64,000 nt of DNA from Portunus trituberculatus. Its lineage: Eukaryota > Arthropoda > Malacostraca > Decapoda > Portunidae. A model generated the notes under the pieces. That model was not told the DNA's origin. It did not search any database and saw nothing but the letters and a program-made list of their open reading frames with translations. This document shows positions 1 to 24,970 of this stretch, one piece after another. Location: positions 10,909,550 to 10,973,549 of the forward strand of contig NC_059272.1 in the NCBI RefSeq assembly GCF_017591435.1. Reading direction: 5' to 3'. The position numbers and the translations under genes were made by a program. The number at the start of each line of letters is the position of its first letter. The stretch's first letter is position 1.

Positions 1-2423
1 AGACACGCCCAACATTCTTGATCTTTTCCTAACCTCCAACCCTTCTGCTTACTCTGTTAAACTTTCCTCTCCGTTGGGCTCCTCCGACCACAATCTAATT
101 TCCGTTACCTGTTCTATCACTCCAGTGCAGCCTCAGGACCCGCCTAAGCGGAGGTGCTTCTGGCATTTTAACTCTGCTAAGTGGGAGGAACTAAGGCAGT
201 ACTATTCTGATTTCCTTGGGATGATTATTGTTTTCATGTCAGAGATCCTTCTCTTTGTGCCGAGCGCATAACAGAGGTGATTATCTCTGGCATGGAGCTA
301 TACATTCCTCATACTTTCTCTAACCCTAAAGCTAAAAAGCCTTGGTTTAACTCTGCTTGTTCTCGTGCTGTCAATGATAGAGAGGCGGCTCACAAACGGT
401 TCCGTAGCCATCCAACTGCTGAAACTCATGCCCTATATATTTCTGCCCGTAATCATGCCAAATCTATTCTCCAACTTACTAAAAACTCTTTCATCAATAG
501 AAAATGTCAAAGTCTTTCCAATTCTAACTCCTCTCGAGATTTCTGGCATCTAGCCAATAATATCTCTAACAACTTTACTTCTTCGTCTTTCCCTCCTTTA
601 CTTCATCCAGATGGCTCTACAGCTGTCTCTTCTTTTCTAAAGCTGAACTCTTCGCTCAAACCTTTGCTACCAACTCAACTTTGGATGATTCTGGGCATAT
701 TCCTCCTACTCCTCCACCCTCTGACTACTTCATCCCTAAAATTAAAATTCTTTATAAAGACGTTTTCCTGGCCCTCTCTGGCCTTGATTCTCGGAAGGCT
801 TACGGTCCGGATGGAGTCCCTCCTGTTGTTCTCAAAACTGTGCTTCCGAACTCGCTCACTGCCTGGTCAAACTCTTTCATCTGTGTCTCTCTACTTCTAT
901 TTATCCTTCTTGCTGGAAGTTTGCTCACATTCAACCTGTCCCTAAAAAGGTGACCACTCCAATCCTTCTAACTACCGCCCTATAGCTTTGATTTCCTGCC
1001 TTTCTAAAGCCTTTGAGTCTATCCTTAATAGGAAGATAATGAGGCATCTATCAGCTCACAACCTTCTCTCTGATTGCCAGTATGGTTTCCGTAAAGGCAG
1101 ATCTACTGGTGATCTTCTTACTTTCCTAACTGAATCTTGGTCATCCTCTTTTAGGGACTTCGGTGAAACCTTTGCTGTCGGCCTTGACATATCGAAAGCC
1201 TTCGATAGAGTCTGGCACAAATCTTTAATTTCTAAACTACCCTCCTACGGATTCTATCCTTCTCTCTGTACCTTCATCTCCAGTTTCCTTTCCGATCGTT
1301 CTATTGCTGCTGTAGTAGACGGTCACTGTTCTTCCCTAAAACTATCAACAGTGGTGTTCCACAGGGTTCTGTCCTATCACCCACTCTCTTTCTATTATTC
1401 ATCAATGATCTCCTAAATCTGACTCAATGCCCTATCCACTCCTATGCTGATGATACCACCTTGCATTATTCAACAGCGTTCAACAGACGCCCAACCCAAC
1501 AACAATTAAATGACTCAAGGCGAGATGCTATAGGACGCCTAACTTCTGATCTTTCACTTGTTTCTGATTGGGGCAGAGAAAACCTGGTTTTGTTCAATGC
1601 CTCAAAAACTCAATTTCTACAACTATCTACTCGACATAACCTTCCAGACAACTATCCTCTCTTCTTCAATAACACTCAACTTCCCTCTCCTCTACATTAA
1701 ACACACTCGGTCTATCCTTCACTAAAAATCTAAACTGGAAATTTCACATCTCTACTCTTGCTAAATCAGCTTCCAAGAAGTTAGGTGTCCTGTGGCGTCT
1801 TCGTCCATTTTCTCTCCCTCCCAGCTGCTTGCTCTGTACAGGGCCTTATCCGCCCGTGTATGGAGTATGGCTCTCATGTCTGGGGGATCCACACACAGCT
1901 TTACTAAACAAGGTGGAATCTAAAGCTTTTCGTCTTATCAACTCTTCTCCTCTAACTGACTGTCTTGATTCTTTAAGTCACCGCCGCAATGTTGCATCTT
2001 TATCTGTCTTCTACCGCTGTTTTCATGCTGTCTGCTCTTCTGAACTTGCTAACTGCATGCCTTCCCCCTCCTGCGGCCTCGCTGCACAAGACTCTCTACT
2101 TCTTCTCATCCCTATTCTGTCCATCTTCCTAATGCAAGAGTTAACCAGTATCTTCACTCCTTCATTCCCTACACTGGTAAACTCTGGAACTCTCTACCTG
2201 TGTCTGTATTTCCACCTGCCTATGACTTAAACTCTTTCAAAAGAGGAGTGTCAAGACACCTCTTACGTTAACTGGACCCTCCTTTTAGATTTTTTTGTTT
2301 TTTCTCTTTCTCCTACTTTCCTCTTAACAGGGCCTGGCAACCAGCGGGATTTTTTTTTTCCCAACACTTTGTTTTCCCTTGGCCAGTGCCCTTGTAATGT
2401 AAAAAAAAAAAAAAAAAAAAAAA
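1..2423 (+). mobile_element. Poly(A)-tailed LINE (Jockey/I group), copy P1, 5' end cut by window
   Basis: This is a degraded non-LTR retrotransposon. In broken frames it carries the end of the apurinic-type endonuclease (GSSDHNLIS near 77-105), then a reverse transcriptase with RKAYGPDGVPP (about 795-827), NYRPIALIS (about 968-996), QYGFRKGRSTG (from 1078), LDISKAFDRVWH (about 1183-1218), a frameshifted GVPQGSVL (about 1352-1374) and the catalytic YADDTT (1442-1459). The C-terminal region HRRNVASL...SFIP runs to about 2270. A 3' UTR and a poly(A) tract (2401-2423) follow. Several frameshifts break the ORF, so this copy is dead. The clade is judged from motif style: YADD core and poly(A) tail rather than a short-repeat tail. 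At least eight other copies or fragments of the same family lie in the window. Confidence 0.88.
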
Positions 2424-2529
2424 TTTTAAAATCAAATCCGAGTAATGTGGCTAGCTCCGCGAGACGGCCTCCAAGCGAAGGCAACCTCACATTATGCATA
2501 CACTTATATAAATACATAATTAACAGAAC

Positions 2530-2633
<104 letters not shown>

Positions 2634-2639
2634 GGTAGG

Positions 2640-3200
2640 TTTACTGATAGTGAGTGCAGTGCCAAGTGGAAACAAATTTATACTTGCCGAACTCAATCCC
2701 ATCGACTTCAGTATAGCAGTTCTCAATGAAGTTTACAGTAAGTTGAAATCTATGAACGGAATTGTTATATTACACTGAAAGTATGGAATTGCTCGCCAAG
2801 CGTATATTGATTAGGAATAGACAAGCACCTGTGTACACTGTCACAAAGGTGCTGGGTACAGGTGTTCCATGACGCGGACATATATTGCGACACTCCACCA
2901 GTAAAAAAAAAAAAAAAGAGAGAGAAAGAAAGAAAGAAAAAAGGATTCATGTGGCAGAAATAATTTTTGCTTTCACCTGCGGTCAATGTTCGTTTGGTCA
3001 CTTTGTATTTAACTAAACATCTATTTTTTTTTCCATTACAAATCATTCCTCTTAATTTCTCATTTAATAAATTTAGTGATAGATATAAAATATGCAAGTA
3101 ATGATTCCTAATTTTTAAGAGCCATTCTTTATTTCTTCATTTTCATCCACTTCAGCAACATCATCAACAGGTAAAGAAATCATCATTAATATCATCAGCA
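2640..3200. other. Unassigned intergenic sequence
   Basis: I see no coding or repeat-family signature here apart from a short A/G-rich tract at 2901-2942. Confidence 0.5.
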
Positions 3201-3207
3201 CTACTCA

Positions 3208-3307
3208 TACTTCCACCACCACCATCACCACCACCACCACCACCAACAACAACAGCAACAGCAACAGCAACAACAACAAAAACAAAAATGACAATAACAA
3301 TAGCAAC

Positions 3308-3373
<66 letters not shown>

Positions 3374-3375
3374 TA
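3208..3375. repeat. (ACC)n to (CAA)n compound trinucleotide repeat
   Basis: An ACC-rich stretch grades through CAACAG units into an uninterrupted (CAA)n of about 65 bp (about 3308-3373). The predicted poly-Q and poly-C ORFs are artefacts of the repeat. Confidence 0.95.
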
Positions 3376-3479
3376 TCGTCATCCCAACAACAAACAGTTA
3401 CAACATCCGCAATAAAATCCGTTCCAAATCAACAACTAAAATAATGATAATAACAATTTGTCTAATCTTCTTTTAAAGT

Positions 3480-3602
3480 TCCCTATTGACTCAACACTAA
3501 CAACATGATTACTGAGTCCATTCCATTCATCAAACACTCAATTAGAAAACCAGTTCCTTCCCATTATTTTCCTGAACTTAAATTTCTCAAGCATTATTTT
3601 AT
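3480..3602 (-). mobile_element. CR1-like LINE fragment (same family as the 7925-10889 copy)
   Basis: Read on the minus strand, this matches the C-terminal coding region seen at about 10660-10750 of the intronic CR1-like copy. The shared segments correspond to the HEWNGLS-type region and the following GTF-rich stretch. It is a short fragment with no recognisable 3' tail. Confidence 0.65.
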
Positions 3603-3603
3603 T

Positions 3604-3838
3604 CTTTTTTTTTTTTGTGTGTGTAAGAGGGAAAGACTGGCCAAGAGCAACAAAAAAAATGATAAAAAGACCCACTCAGTTGCCAGTCCCCTTACAGTTT
3701 ACAGTATCTAAAGAGTTAGCCAAAGGACAGGAATAGATGTCTTGAAATCCCCCTCTTAAATGAAGTCTAGTCATAGGAAGTTGGAAATACAGACACAGGC
3801 AAGGAGTTCCAGAGTTTATCAGAGAAAGGTATGAATGT
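3604..3838 (-). mobile_element. Poly(A)-tailed LINE, 3' fragment P2
   Basis: Minus-strand 3' end of the P family: a T-run at 3604-3616 (the poly(A) tail), the conserved 3' UTR (GGCCAAGAGCAAC-like on plus), then the end of the coding region with FIP...GNSLP-type codons to about 3838. It is 5'-truncated. Confidence 0.8.
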
Positions 3839-3889
3839 TTGGACCCATTATTTCTGGTTTTCTCCTGACTATTAATCCTAAGAATTTTG

Positions 3890-3994
<105 letters not shown>

Positions 3995-4139
3995 TTTCCA
4001 ATATTACGTAATATGTATATCAGATACTTATGGCTATACCAACAAGAGCTCATTCCTATTCAAAGAACGGTGAGTAAGAACTCTAAGCTTTTTTTCGTAA
4101 AGGGGAACGATTGGCAAGGTGACTAGCAGATGATCGGAG

Positions 4140-4181
<42 letters not shown>

Positions 4182-4359
4182 GCCAAAGCGAAACAGTATG
4201 TATACATTCATTCAGTCACACTTCGCCAACACCCATTACCGCCATCCGCCGCTACCGCAGTTTCAGGTGCACAAGGAGAGTCGCCTTTCGTTCCCTATAG
4301 ACTCCATTCAGGTTTTTTACTTCGTTACACAGGATCTTTCTTTTTTATTATATCATAAG

Positions 4360-4489
<130 letters not shown>

Positions 4490-4534
4490 CTATCTATCTC
4501 ATCTATTTACAATATTGCATATCTTGCTATCTTA

Positions 4535-4870
4535 CTTTCACGCTATCTGGTCTTTTGCCTCTGCTAACTGTATGCTTTCCCTCCTCCTGCGGCCTCCTTG
4601 CGCAAGACTACTTTTTCTCACCTCTATTCTGCCCACCTCCTAATGCAAGAGCTAACCGGTACTCTCAGTCTTTCATTCGTTTCACTAGTAAACTGTGGAG
4701 CTCCCTACCTGCTTCTGTATTTCCCCTTACCTATGACTCTTTCAAGAGGTTTTCAAGACACTTCTGTAATTCTGGATAATCCTTTGGGTCTATACTCTTA
4801 ACGGACTAGCACTTCAGTGGATTCATTTCTTTTCTGTAGCCCTTGTGCCTACAGCCCACCTTACCTAAAA
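4535..4870 (+). mobile_element. Poly(A)-tailed LINE, 3' fragment P3
   Basis: Plus-strand copy of the P-family C-terminus (ANCM..PSSCG, NARANRYSQSFIRFTSKLWSSLPAS at about 4640-4720) and 3' UTR (GCACTTCAGTGG-like). It has no clear poly(A) tail and is 5'-truncated. Confidence 0.8.
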
Positions 4871-5367
4871 TAGTATGCTAGATCATAACTACAGTTCACA
4901 CAGAACCCTTTATGTATATTATGTTTACGGAAGTCTGTAAAAGAAAATAATAAATTCACAGTATTGATTGCCCCCTGAGTTCAGCGGGAGACTTCACGGG
5001 ACTCACAAAGCATCGCAGGCTGTCAAGTGAAGTGCTGCACTCTGCATTAAGGTACAAACAATCGCAAGAGCAAGTTGGTTTCCTAAGGACTAAAATCAGT
5101 AAAAGGCAAGTGTGTCTCAGTCTGCCAGCACAATCAGCTGGAGTTATCCTGCGTGTGACATAACGCTTAACTGAGGTTCAATATAGTCAGATTTATAAGC
5201 TTTCGAGATGAGCAGATGTGTGGTACCATAGTAAATGTTGCAAATTCCTTACAAACGGGCCACAGCTCGCTTGTGACTTTGAGCTGAAGATAATTCCTCA
5301 AACGCTACTCAACAGCCTGGCTGGGGCAAGCTGCATCTGAAGAAGGTGGCCGTGGCTGTTCATCATA
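4871..5367. promoter_or_regulatory. Putative 5' flank and 5' UTR of the fucosyltransferase gene
   Basis: Non-repetitive sequence directly upstream of the chosen start codon at 5368. It should contain the 5' UTR and perhaps the promoter, but I see no TATA box or other decisive motif. An untranslated first exon farther upstream cannot be excluded. Confidence 0.3.
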
Positions 5368-15440
<10,073 letters not shown>

Positions 15441-15689
15441 AGACTTTAGCTGCGCCTGAAAACATAACTAATAGGAGTACGAACTAGGAATGAGCTGGGG
15501 ACTACAGATGCAAATTCATGTCAGCGCTTGTATAAGTGAGAGGGGGAGGGAAAGGGTGAGGGTTTGATCGTTGGAGGAAAGAAACCTACAAGAGGATGGA
15601 GGAGGATGTGTCATGAAGTTCATCCTACGCTTATGTACCCCGACTTGTAATGTCTGGCATTATAGTAGTAGTAGGCTAGTAGCAGCAGC

Positions 15690-15691
<2 letters not shown>

Positions 15692-15756
<65 letters not shown>

Positions 15757-15800
15757 TTAATTCATTTTTCCTCCTCCTCCTCCTCCTCCTCCTCCTCCTT
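15692..15800. repeat. (AG)n and (TCC)n tracts in the putative 3' UTR
   Basis: AG repeat at about 15692-15753, then a short unique spacer and a (TCC)n tract at about 15770-15800. Confidence 0.93.
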
Positions 15801-16107
15801 CTTCTCCTTTTTCTTAATGGATAGAAATTAACTGTATTGAAGAGGATCACCAAATATTGAATAATATTACTTCCATTAATTTCAAAATCATCTATTGATT
15901 GATTGATTGATACATTTATTGTTGAATTGATAAATAAATACAACAAAGGAGGAGGATGGACCTTGCCACCCACCCCCTGGGCAAAGACTTAAGGTTAAAG
16001 TATCAAAAATATAACACTAGACAGTATACATAACAAGAATACAAGTACTTCAATAAATAAATACAGATATTGCACACCTTATTGCCTGAACATCCTATTA
16101 TTTGTTA

Positions 16108-16112
16108 GTACT

Positions 16113-16151
<39 letters not shown>

Positions 16152-16170
16152 ACTAGTAGACTACTACTAC

Positions 16171-16241
<71 letters not shown>
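16108..16241. repeat. (GTA)n arrays
   Basis: Two (GTA)n tracts (about 16108-16150 and 16164-16241). A short inverted CTACTACTACTAGTAGTAGT segment between them could fold into a hairpin. Confidence 0.95.
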
Positions 16242-16243
<2 letters not shown>

Positions 16244-17507
16244 TCCCTCCTACTTTCTCTATTCTCATTTTCATTCTAAAGCTGGATGTTGCGTCTATGT
16301 ACGCAACGATTTAACTTGCTCTCGTGCCCACACTCTTGAATCTTCCTAGTTTTCCACCATCTGGCTTCGATTTAACAGTCACTCTCAAACTAAATTGATC
16401 TGTGCTGTTTATCTCTGCCCTAACTCTTCTGACTATAGTAAATTCTTCGACTTCTTAACTTCCAAAGTGGAGCTCATTCTGTCCCTCTACCCTTTCGCAG
16501 AAATTTCCATCCTTGGAGATTTCAATGTTCACCACCAGCTTTGGCTTTCATCTCCCTTCACTGACCATCCTGGTGAACTAGACTTCAACTTTGCCTTCAT
16601 CCATGACATAGAGCAACTGGTGCAACACCCTACTCGTATTCCTGACCGTCTTGGAGACACGCCCAACATTCTTGATCTCTTCCTCACCTCTAATCCTTCT
16701 GCTAATGCTGTCACCCTTTCATCTCCGTTGGGCTCCTCCGATCACAATCTCATTTCTATATCTTATCCTATTTTTCCAATCCCTCCACAGGATCCCCCAA
16801 AGCGAAGGTGCCTCTGGCGTTTTGCCTCTGACAACTGGGGGGACCTGAGGAGGTATTATGCTGATTTTCTCTGGAATGATTACTGCTTCCGTGTCAGAGA
16901 CCCATCTCTTTGTGCTGAACGCATAACAGACGTGATAGGCATTCATTCCTCATTCTTTTTCTCAATCTAAACCTTCTAAACCTTGGTTTAACTCAGCCTG
17001 TTCTTGTGCTATACATGACAGAGGGGTTGCCCACAAAAGGTACTTAAGCCTTCCATCTCCTGAATCTCATGCACTTTATATCTCTGCCCGGAATCATGCC
17101 AAGACTGTTCTTCAACTTGCCAAACACTCCTTCATAAATATAAAATGTCAAAATCTTTCAAACTCAAACTCCCCTCGAGACTTCTGGCATCTAGACAAAA
17201 ACATCTTGAATAACTTCACTTCTTCATCTTCCCCTCCTTTATTTCATCCTGATGGCACCACTGCCATCTCCTGTCTCTAAAGATGAACTCTTCTCTCAAA
17301 CCTTTGCTCAAAACTCCACCTTGGACGATTCTGGGCTTGTCCCTCCCTCTCCTCCTCCCTCTGACTATTTCATGTCTACAATTGAAATTCTTCGTAACGA
17401 TGTTTTACATGCCCTCGCTGGCCTAAACCCTCGAAAGGCTTATGGTCCTGATGGGGTACCTCCTATTGTTCTCAAAAACTGTGCTTCCGTGCTTGCACCT
17501 ACCCCAG
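16244..17507 (+). mobile_element. Poly(A)-tailed LINE copy P7 (endonuclease and start of RT)
   Basis: Carries the most complete endonuclease of this family in the window: AGCCVYVRNDL (about 16280), ICAVYLCPNSSDYSKFFDF (from 16398), ISILGDFNVHHQLW (GDFN at about 16515-16526) and SSPLGSSDHNLISISY (about 16721-16765). RKAYGPDGVPPIVLKN of the RT is at about 17434-17480. The copy stops abruptly at CTTGCACCTA (about 17507), where another repeat begins, so most of the RT is missing. Stops and frameshifts are present. Confidence 0.87.
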
Positions 17508-18430
<923 letters not shown>

Positions 18431-18936
18431 CTTGTAATGACGCTCGTCCTTCCCCTGTTGATTGACGCCCCCCCCCCCAATCCCTTTCCCTTCTGCTGCC
18501 TGCAATCTGCACACCATCTCTTGGTAGCTCTGTTCCCTAGTCAATTCCTCCATCCCTCCCATTGAACCCGTATATCCTCTTAGTATAGAATTCTTGGTGT
18601 GGGTGTGCAAGCATTTGTGTGAGACGGAGGAGCGCTGGTTGAATCTGTTTAGCCTAGGATGGCGGAGTTGATCACCACCAGCTACATTTTACAGGAGTTC
18701 CGCCTGTATTCTCTTCTCTGTATAGCATGAATGAGGTGTGAGTGTTGGTTAGGGTGCTTCGATGATTGCTCTAACCAATGCTATCCTTTATAATGATAAA
18801 AGGTGCTGTGTGAACTTCGTGATAGTGGAATGAATGTGACATGTGAATGGTTGAGAGAGAGTGCGGTGGTGAACAGCACAAGGGGAAGTGCTGTGGCCGT
18901 TGGGCAGTTGGAGCCTGGCCGCACACGAGGGAAGAC
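18431..18936. other. Unassigned sequence
   Basis: I see no recognisable gene or repeat family apart from a short poly-C run near 18470. Confidence 0.4.
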
Positions 18937-18937
18937 A

Positions 18938-19113
18938 TTTTTTTTTTTCTTATTTATACCATATGGGTTTTTCACGGGAATTTATGGGCTAAAGGGGATA
19001 CTGTTTAGGGTACCTCCTATCTCAAATCCCACCGGCTAGGAAACCGTTGCCCCGAGTGAGGGACCCCTACCTACACTCGGACTGTGGACAGGATTCGAAC
19101 CCGTGCATGGTTC
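18938..19113 (-). mobile_element. tRNA-derived poly(A) SINE (second SINE family), copy 1
   Basis: Minus-strand element. The B box is GGGTTCGAATCC (complement at about 19090-19101), the body runs through CTCACTCGGGGCAACGGTTT and CCCTTTAGCCCATAAATTCC, and the poly(A) is a T-run on plus at 18938-18948. The A-box part of the head is missing. A second copy of the body lies at 55365-55492. Confidence 0.78.
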
Positions 19114-19345
19114 CACTGTATTCGTTGTACTCTTCTGTGTTCTTTGTGGCGAATAAACCAGAAAAGAAGGTGCCTCTGCCTGTCTTTCCTGACCTGAGTG
19201 AGCACCTGAGTCTAACTGTTAAGTCCAACTGCCATGATATCCTGGTTGTGGCCCACGAGACCTGGCGGAGAAGGGAGCCACGAGAAAGTGACCTGCACCC
19301 CGGTGGTGAGGACAGCAACAGCAATACTGGTGTCAGGACTCAGGA
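19114..19345. other. Unassigned sequence
   Basis: It contains GTGGCGAATAAACC and a following segment rich in GAGACC/GGCGAGAA-like words that loosely recall an LTR end. No tRNA-primer site or paired LTR could be shown, so it is left unclassified. Confidence 0.35.
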
Positions 19346-19346
19346 G

Positions 19347-19407
19347 TAGCATAACATTATTAATATTATTATTATCATTATCATCATCATCGTTATTGTT
19401 GTTTTTA

Positions 19408-19438
<31 letters not shown>

Positions 19439-19490
19439 CATTATTATCATCATTATTATTACAAGTAATTATTATCAATTATTATTATTA
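19347..19490. repeat. Imperfect (ATT)n array
   Basis: ATT/ATC/GTT units over about 140 bp. Confidence 0.9.
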
Positions 19491-19611
19491 TTGTCATCAA
19501 CCCGCTTCGAAAGTGTTTCCCAGGAATCAGAGGCTAACAGGCTAATTTTTCCAAAATATCTCCTCCTGTCTCTTGTCCAAGGGATGGAAAGGTGGGGAAG
19601 AGGCCAGCAGG

Positions 19612-19612
<1 letters not shown>

Positions 19613-19709
<97 letters not shown>

Positions 19710-19751
19710 TACTACTACTACTATTACTACTACTACTACTACTACTACTAA
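19613..19751. repeat. (CT)n-(CTA)n compound microsatellite
   Basis: About 60 bp of CT passes directly into about 77 bp of CTA with a few substitutions. Confidence 0.96.
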
Positions 19752-20021
19752 AACTTGTGGTGTTTCTGGAGTAGAAAGCACTACTTTATCCCAAGGCTTT
19801 ACTTCACATTAAACCAGAGCTACACTCCCTGTACAGTAGGCAGGCTGGAGCGAACTGCAATCTTTAAGGACCAGTGACAAACACAGAACGAGACAGCGAA
19901 ATAATAGTATCAAGAAGCAGTATGAACAGTTCAGATCCCTCAATATGGGAACAGTAAACAAAATAATCGAAATACATATATGCGCTACCTATGTACATTT
20001 CCCATATCACACTACTTCTAT

Positions 20022-20066
<45 letters not shown>

Positions 20067-20122
20067 AACTATATACTACTACTACTACTACTACTGCTAC
20101 TACTACTACTACTACAACTATA

Positions 20123-20168
<46 letters not shown>
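20022..20168. repeat. (CTA)n array with two ACAACTATATA interruptions
   Basis: CTA units interrupted twice by the same ACAACTATATACTA word. The repeated interruption suggests an internal duplication of the array. Confidence 0.95.
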
Positions 20169-20169
<1 letters not shown>

Positions 20170-21115
20170 TTTTATGCAAAGGGAAGCCAGCCAAGGGCAA
20201 CAAAATATTGAAAAAGGCCCACTTTAAGTGCTGGTTCCCTTCAAAATTAGTAAGAAAATGTCTTGAAACCTCCCACTTAAAAGAAATCAAGTCGTAGGAA
20301 GACGGAAATACAGAAGCAGGCAGGGAGTTCGAGTTTATCAGAGAAAGGTATGAATGATTGAGAGTACTGGTTAACTCTTGCGTTAGGGACTTGGACAGAA
20401 TAGGAGGTGAAAAGAAGAGCGAGACCGCAGGAGGAAGGGAGGCATGTAGTTAGCAAGATCAGTAGAATAGTTAGCATGAAAATAGCGATAAAAGATAGAA
20501 AGAGATGCAACATTTCGGCGGTGAGAAAGAGACTGAAGACAGTCAGTCAGAGGAGGGGGAGCTGTCGAAACGAAAGGTCTTTGATTCCACCCCATCTAAA
20601 AAAAAAAAACTGTGATTGGAACCCTCCTCCCCTCCAAACATGCAAAGAGTACTCCATACAGGGGCCGATAAGCCCTTTGTACAGAGTTAGCAGTTGGAAA
20701 GGCGAGAAAAAATGGTGGAGACGTCGTAGAAAGCCTAACTTCATAGCTGTTTTAGCAAGAGATGAGATGTGAAGTTTCCAGTTAAGATTATGAGTAAAGG
20801 ACAGACTGAGGATATTCAGTGTAGAAGAGAGAGACAGTTAAGTGTCATTGAAGAAGAGGGGATAGTTGTCTGGAAGGTTGTGTCGATAAATGAAGTTTTT
20901 GAGGCCTTGAAAACTAGTAAGTTTTCTCTGTCCCAATCAGAAATCTTAGAAAGATCAGAAGTCAGGCGTTCTGTGGCGTCTCTGCGTGATCTGCTGACTT
21001 CCTGAAGGGTAGATCGCCTCTAAAGAACGTGGAAAGATGTAGGGTAGTATCATTGGCGTAGGAGTAGATAGAGCAAGAGGTTTGGTTAAGAAAATCATTA
21101 ATGAAAAACAGATGG
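20170..21115 (-). mobile_element. Poly(A)-tailed LINE copy P8
   Basis: Minus-strand copy extending from the 3' UTR (GGCCCACTTTAAGTGCTGGT on plus) through the C-terminal coding region (NARVNQYSQSFIPFSDKL; LSHRRNVASLSIFYRYF) and KLGFLRRLHHFF toward the RT end near the YADD region (about 21045-21070, complement of GCCTACTCCTACGCCAATGA-type sequence). Multiple frameshifts are present. Confidence 0.83.
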
Positions 21116-21162
21116 CTGATATGCCTTGCGCTCTTCCCGTGACTGACTGACTGTTTGAATCA

Positions 21163-21905
<743 letters not shown>

Positions 21906-21914
21906 CACGAAGAT

Positions 21915-22255
21915 CTATGGATACTTATGAGCTCTGGGGTAGTCCTGTGTGGGTATCACAGGCGTGGTAGCTGGCTGGTCTTCTTCAAGAAGGCACAAGT
22001 AAGGCGAAGGACAGCAGGTTGCCGGGAGTGGTGGATGCCTGAGGCCGCCAGGAGGGTGAGCAGGTCGAGTGTTGTGATGGCCAGGGTGGAAAGCTGGGAG
22101 CATAGTGCAGTATGTTGAGAGTGGAAGTGAGGGCACTGAAGCAGGAAATGTTTCATGCCCTCAGGGGTAGTCCTACACCCTACATTCGACCTGCCCACCC
22201 TCCTGGCGGCCTCAGGCGTCCACCCCTCTCGGTAACCTGCAGTCCTTCACGTTCG
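21915..22255 (-). mobile_element. Zinc-finger LINE 3' fragments Z3 (minus) and Z4 (plus)
   Basis: 21915-22190 is a minus-strand copy of the zinc-finger 3' region (ALKKTSQLPRL-type end and a reduced finger). It is back to back with Z2 across the hairpin, so 21560-22190 forms a near-palindrome with a loop of about 20 bp at about 21896-21917. 22180-22255 is a short plus-strand piece of the same region (CGACCTGCCCACCCTCCTGG). Confidence 0.68.
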
Positions 22256-22369
22256 TGGCCCTAATCAACAACAAAAACAAGCTTGTTTCATATTCCTACA
22301 TATAGTTGTAAATAATATAACAATATAACCTTTAACTTATCTGAATGACCATAAACAATGATTGGTTGA

Positions 22370-22475
22370 AAACTCGATAATATGCTTTGAAATGTACGGA
22401 AACTCGAGTTACGTACAAAATCGACTTACGTCATGTTTCAGGAACGTAACTCTGACGTAAACCGAGACCTTACTG
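22370..22475. mobile_element. Right end of a Tigger/pogo-like DNA transposon
   Basis: The right terminus reads GTAAACCGAGACCTTACTG followed by TA. Its inverted form CAGTAAGGTCTCGGTTTACG resembles the Tigger-type end at 45988 (CAGTAAGTCCTCGTTATACG). The left end is not seen. It abuts the RT fragment at 22478-23015, and insertion at TA is consistent. Confidence 0.6.
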
Positions 22476-22477
22476 TA

Positions 22478-23015
22478 TACACAGTCCATCCATCCCTCTC
22501 TCTCTTGTATTTTGTCAATCACTCTTGAATAAAAGCTCAGTAGATTTGTTACACATGACCTCCCTTTCCTAAAGCCAAATTGATGATCCGATAATAACTT
22601 ATGATCCTCCAGGAACCATATCCAATATTTCTTTATCACCCTCTCACAAATCTTACCGACCACACTTGTTAAAGACACAGGTCTATAGTTAAGAGGCTCT
22701 TCTTTACTGCTTCCCTTATAAATGGGCACCACTTCAGCTCTTTTCCACTCTACCGGTACTTCCCCAGTTTCTAATGAGCACCTTACAATATCATATAATG
22801 GATCTATCAATTCTTCTCTACATTCCTTCAATAATTTGCCTGAAACTTCATCTGGTCCCATCGCTTTATCTTCTTTAAGTTCCTCCAACATTTTATATAA
22901 CTCCTTTTTAGGTATCTTAATGTCATCCATGTACAAATTTCCTTCTACATTCTGAGGCTTTACAAACATTGTTTCTTTAGTAAATACTTGTTGAAACCTA
23001 TTACAAAAGGAAAGT
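22478..23015 (-). mobile_element. CR1-like LINE, RT fragment (AC-tailed family)
   Basis: Continuous open minus-strand segment encoding FCNRFQQVFTKE (N-terminal side), LKEDKAMGPDEVSGKLLKEC, AEVVPIYKGSSKEEPLNYRP with VSLTSVVGKICERVIKKYW, FGFRKGRSCVTNLLSFYSRV and EREGWMDCVY. It stops just before the expected LDLKKAFDKVPH motif, where a Tigger-like end begins. The reading frame is intact over about 170 codons, so this copy may be fairly young. It belongs with the LINE family at 30322-38403. Confidence 0.87.
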
Positions 23016-23024
23016 AGTTCAGAA

Positions 23025-23278
23025 GAACATGAAGACACTGATCCAGAGTTTAGAGATGCAACTGATGAGAGAAATCCATACTACCCCAGCCAAGAAGACA
23101 TCAATGACCTGATCAGAGATCTTGGCCTCACGAAGTCAAATGGCGAGCTTTTAACGTTGAGACTCAAGCAGTGGAATTTGCTAGATGAGAGTGTGCACAT
23201 ATCAGGTCAGAGAAAGCGTCACTAGCATTTTTCAATCTTTTTCACTCGTCAAGATGAGCCTTGCTTTTGCTTTCTAAT
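23025..23278 (+). pseudogene. Fragment of an uncharacterised arthropod protein family
   Basis: The plus frame reads EHEDTDPEFRDATDERNPYY, then PSQEDINDLIRDLGLTKSNG, ELLTLRLKQWNLLDESVHIS, GQRKRH, a stop, and HFSIFFTRQDEPCFCF. I recall similar DLGLTKS...LLxxRLKxWNLL...RKRH..F..FF proteins of unknown function recurring in arthropod genomes, often in mobile-element contexts, but I cannot name the family. A stop codon and lack of further open frame indicate a decayed fragment. Confidence 0.5.
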
Positions 23279-23537
23279 GTGTCTATTGTCTCACTGGTGT
23301 AATTTTAGAATAAATAAATGCTATTATTGCACTATATGTCGTTTTGTATCTACTTTGTTCAAGTCAAACTTCAAATTTGCCACTTTGTCCCTATGAGAAA
23401 GGGTAAATTTAAAAAATGTCATTATCCTGGACACAAAAGCAAAATTGGAAATGAATATAAGTATTTTTTCATGTTTTCTAGACATAAGCAAATAAGAAAT
23501 AAGTTTCAACTCAAGAACAAAACCTTTGTTACACGGT

Positions 23538-24970
<1,433 letters not shown>

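Noticed and set aside
19114..19345. Possible LTR with GAATAAA signal
   Set aside because: No paired LTR, primer-binding site, gag or pol sequence could be found in the window.
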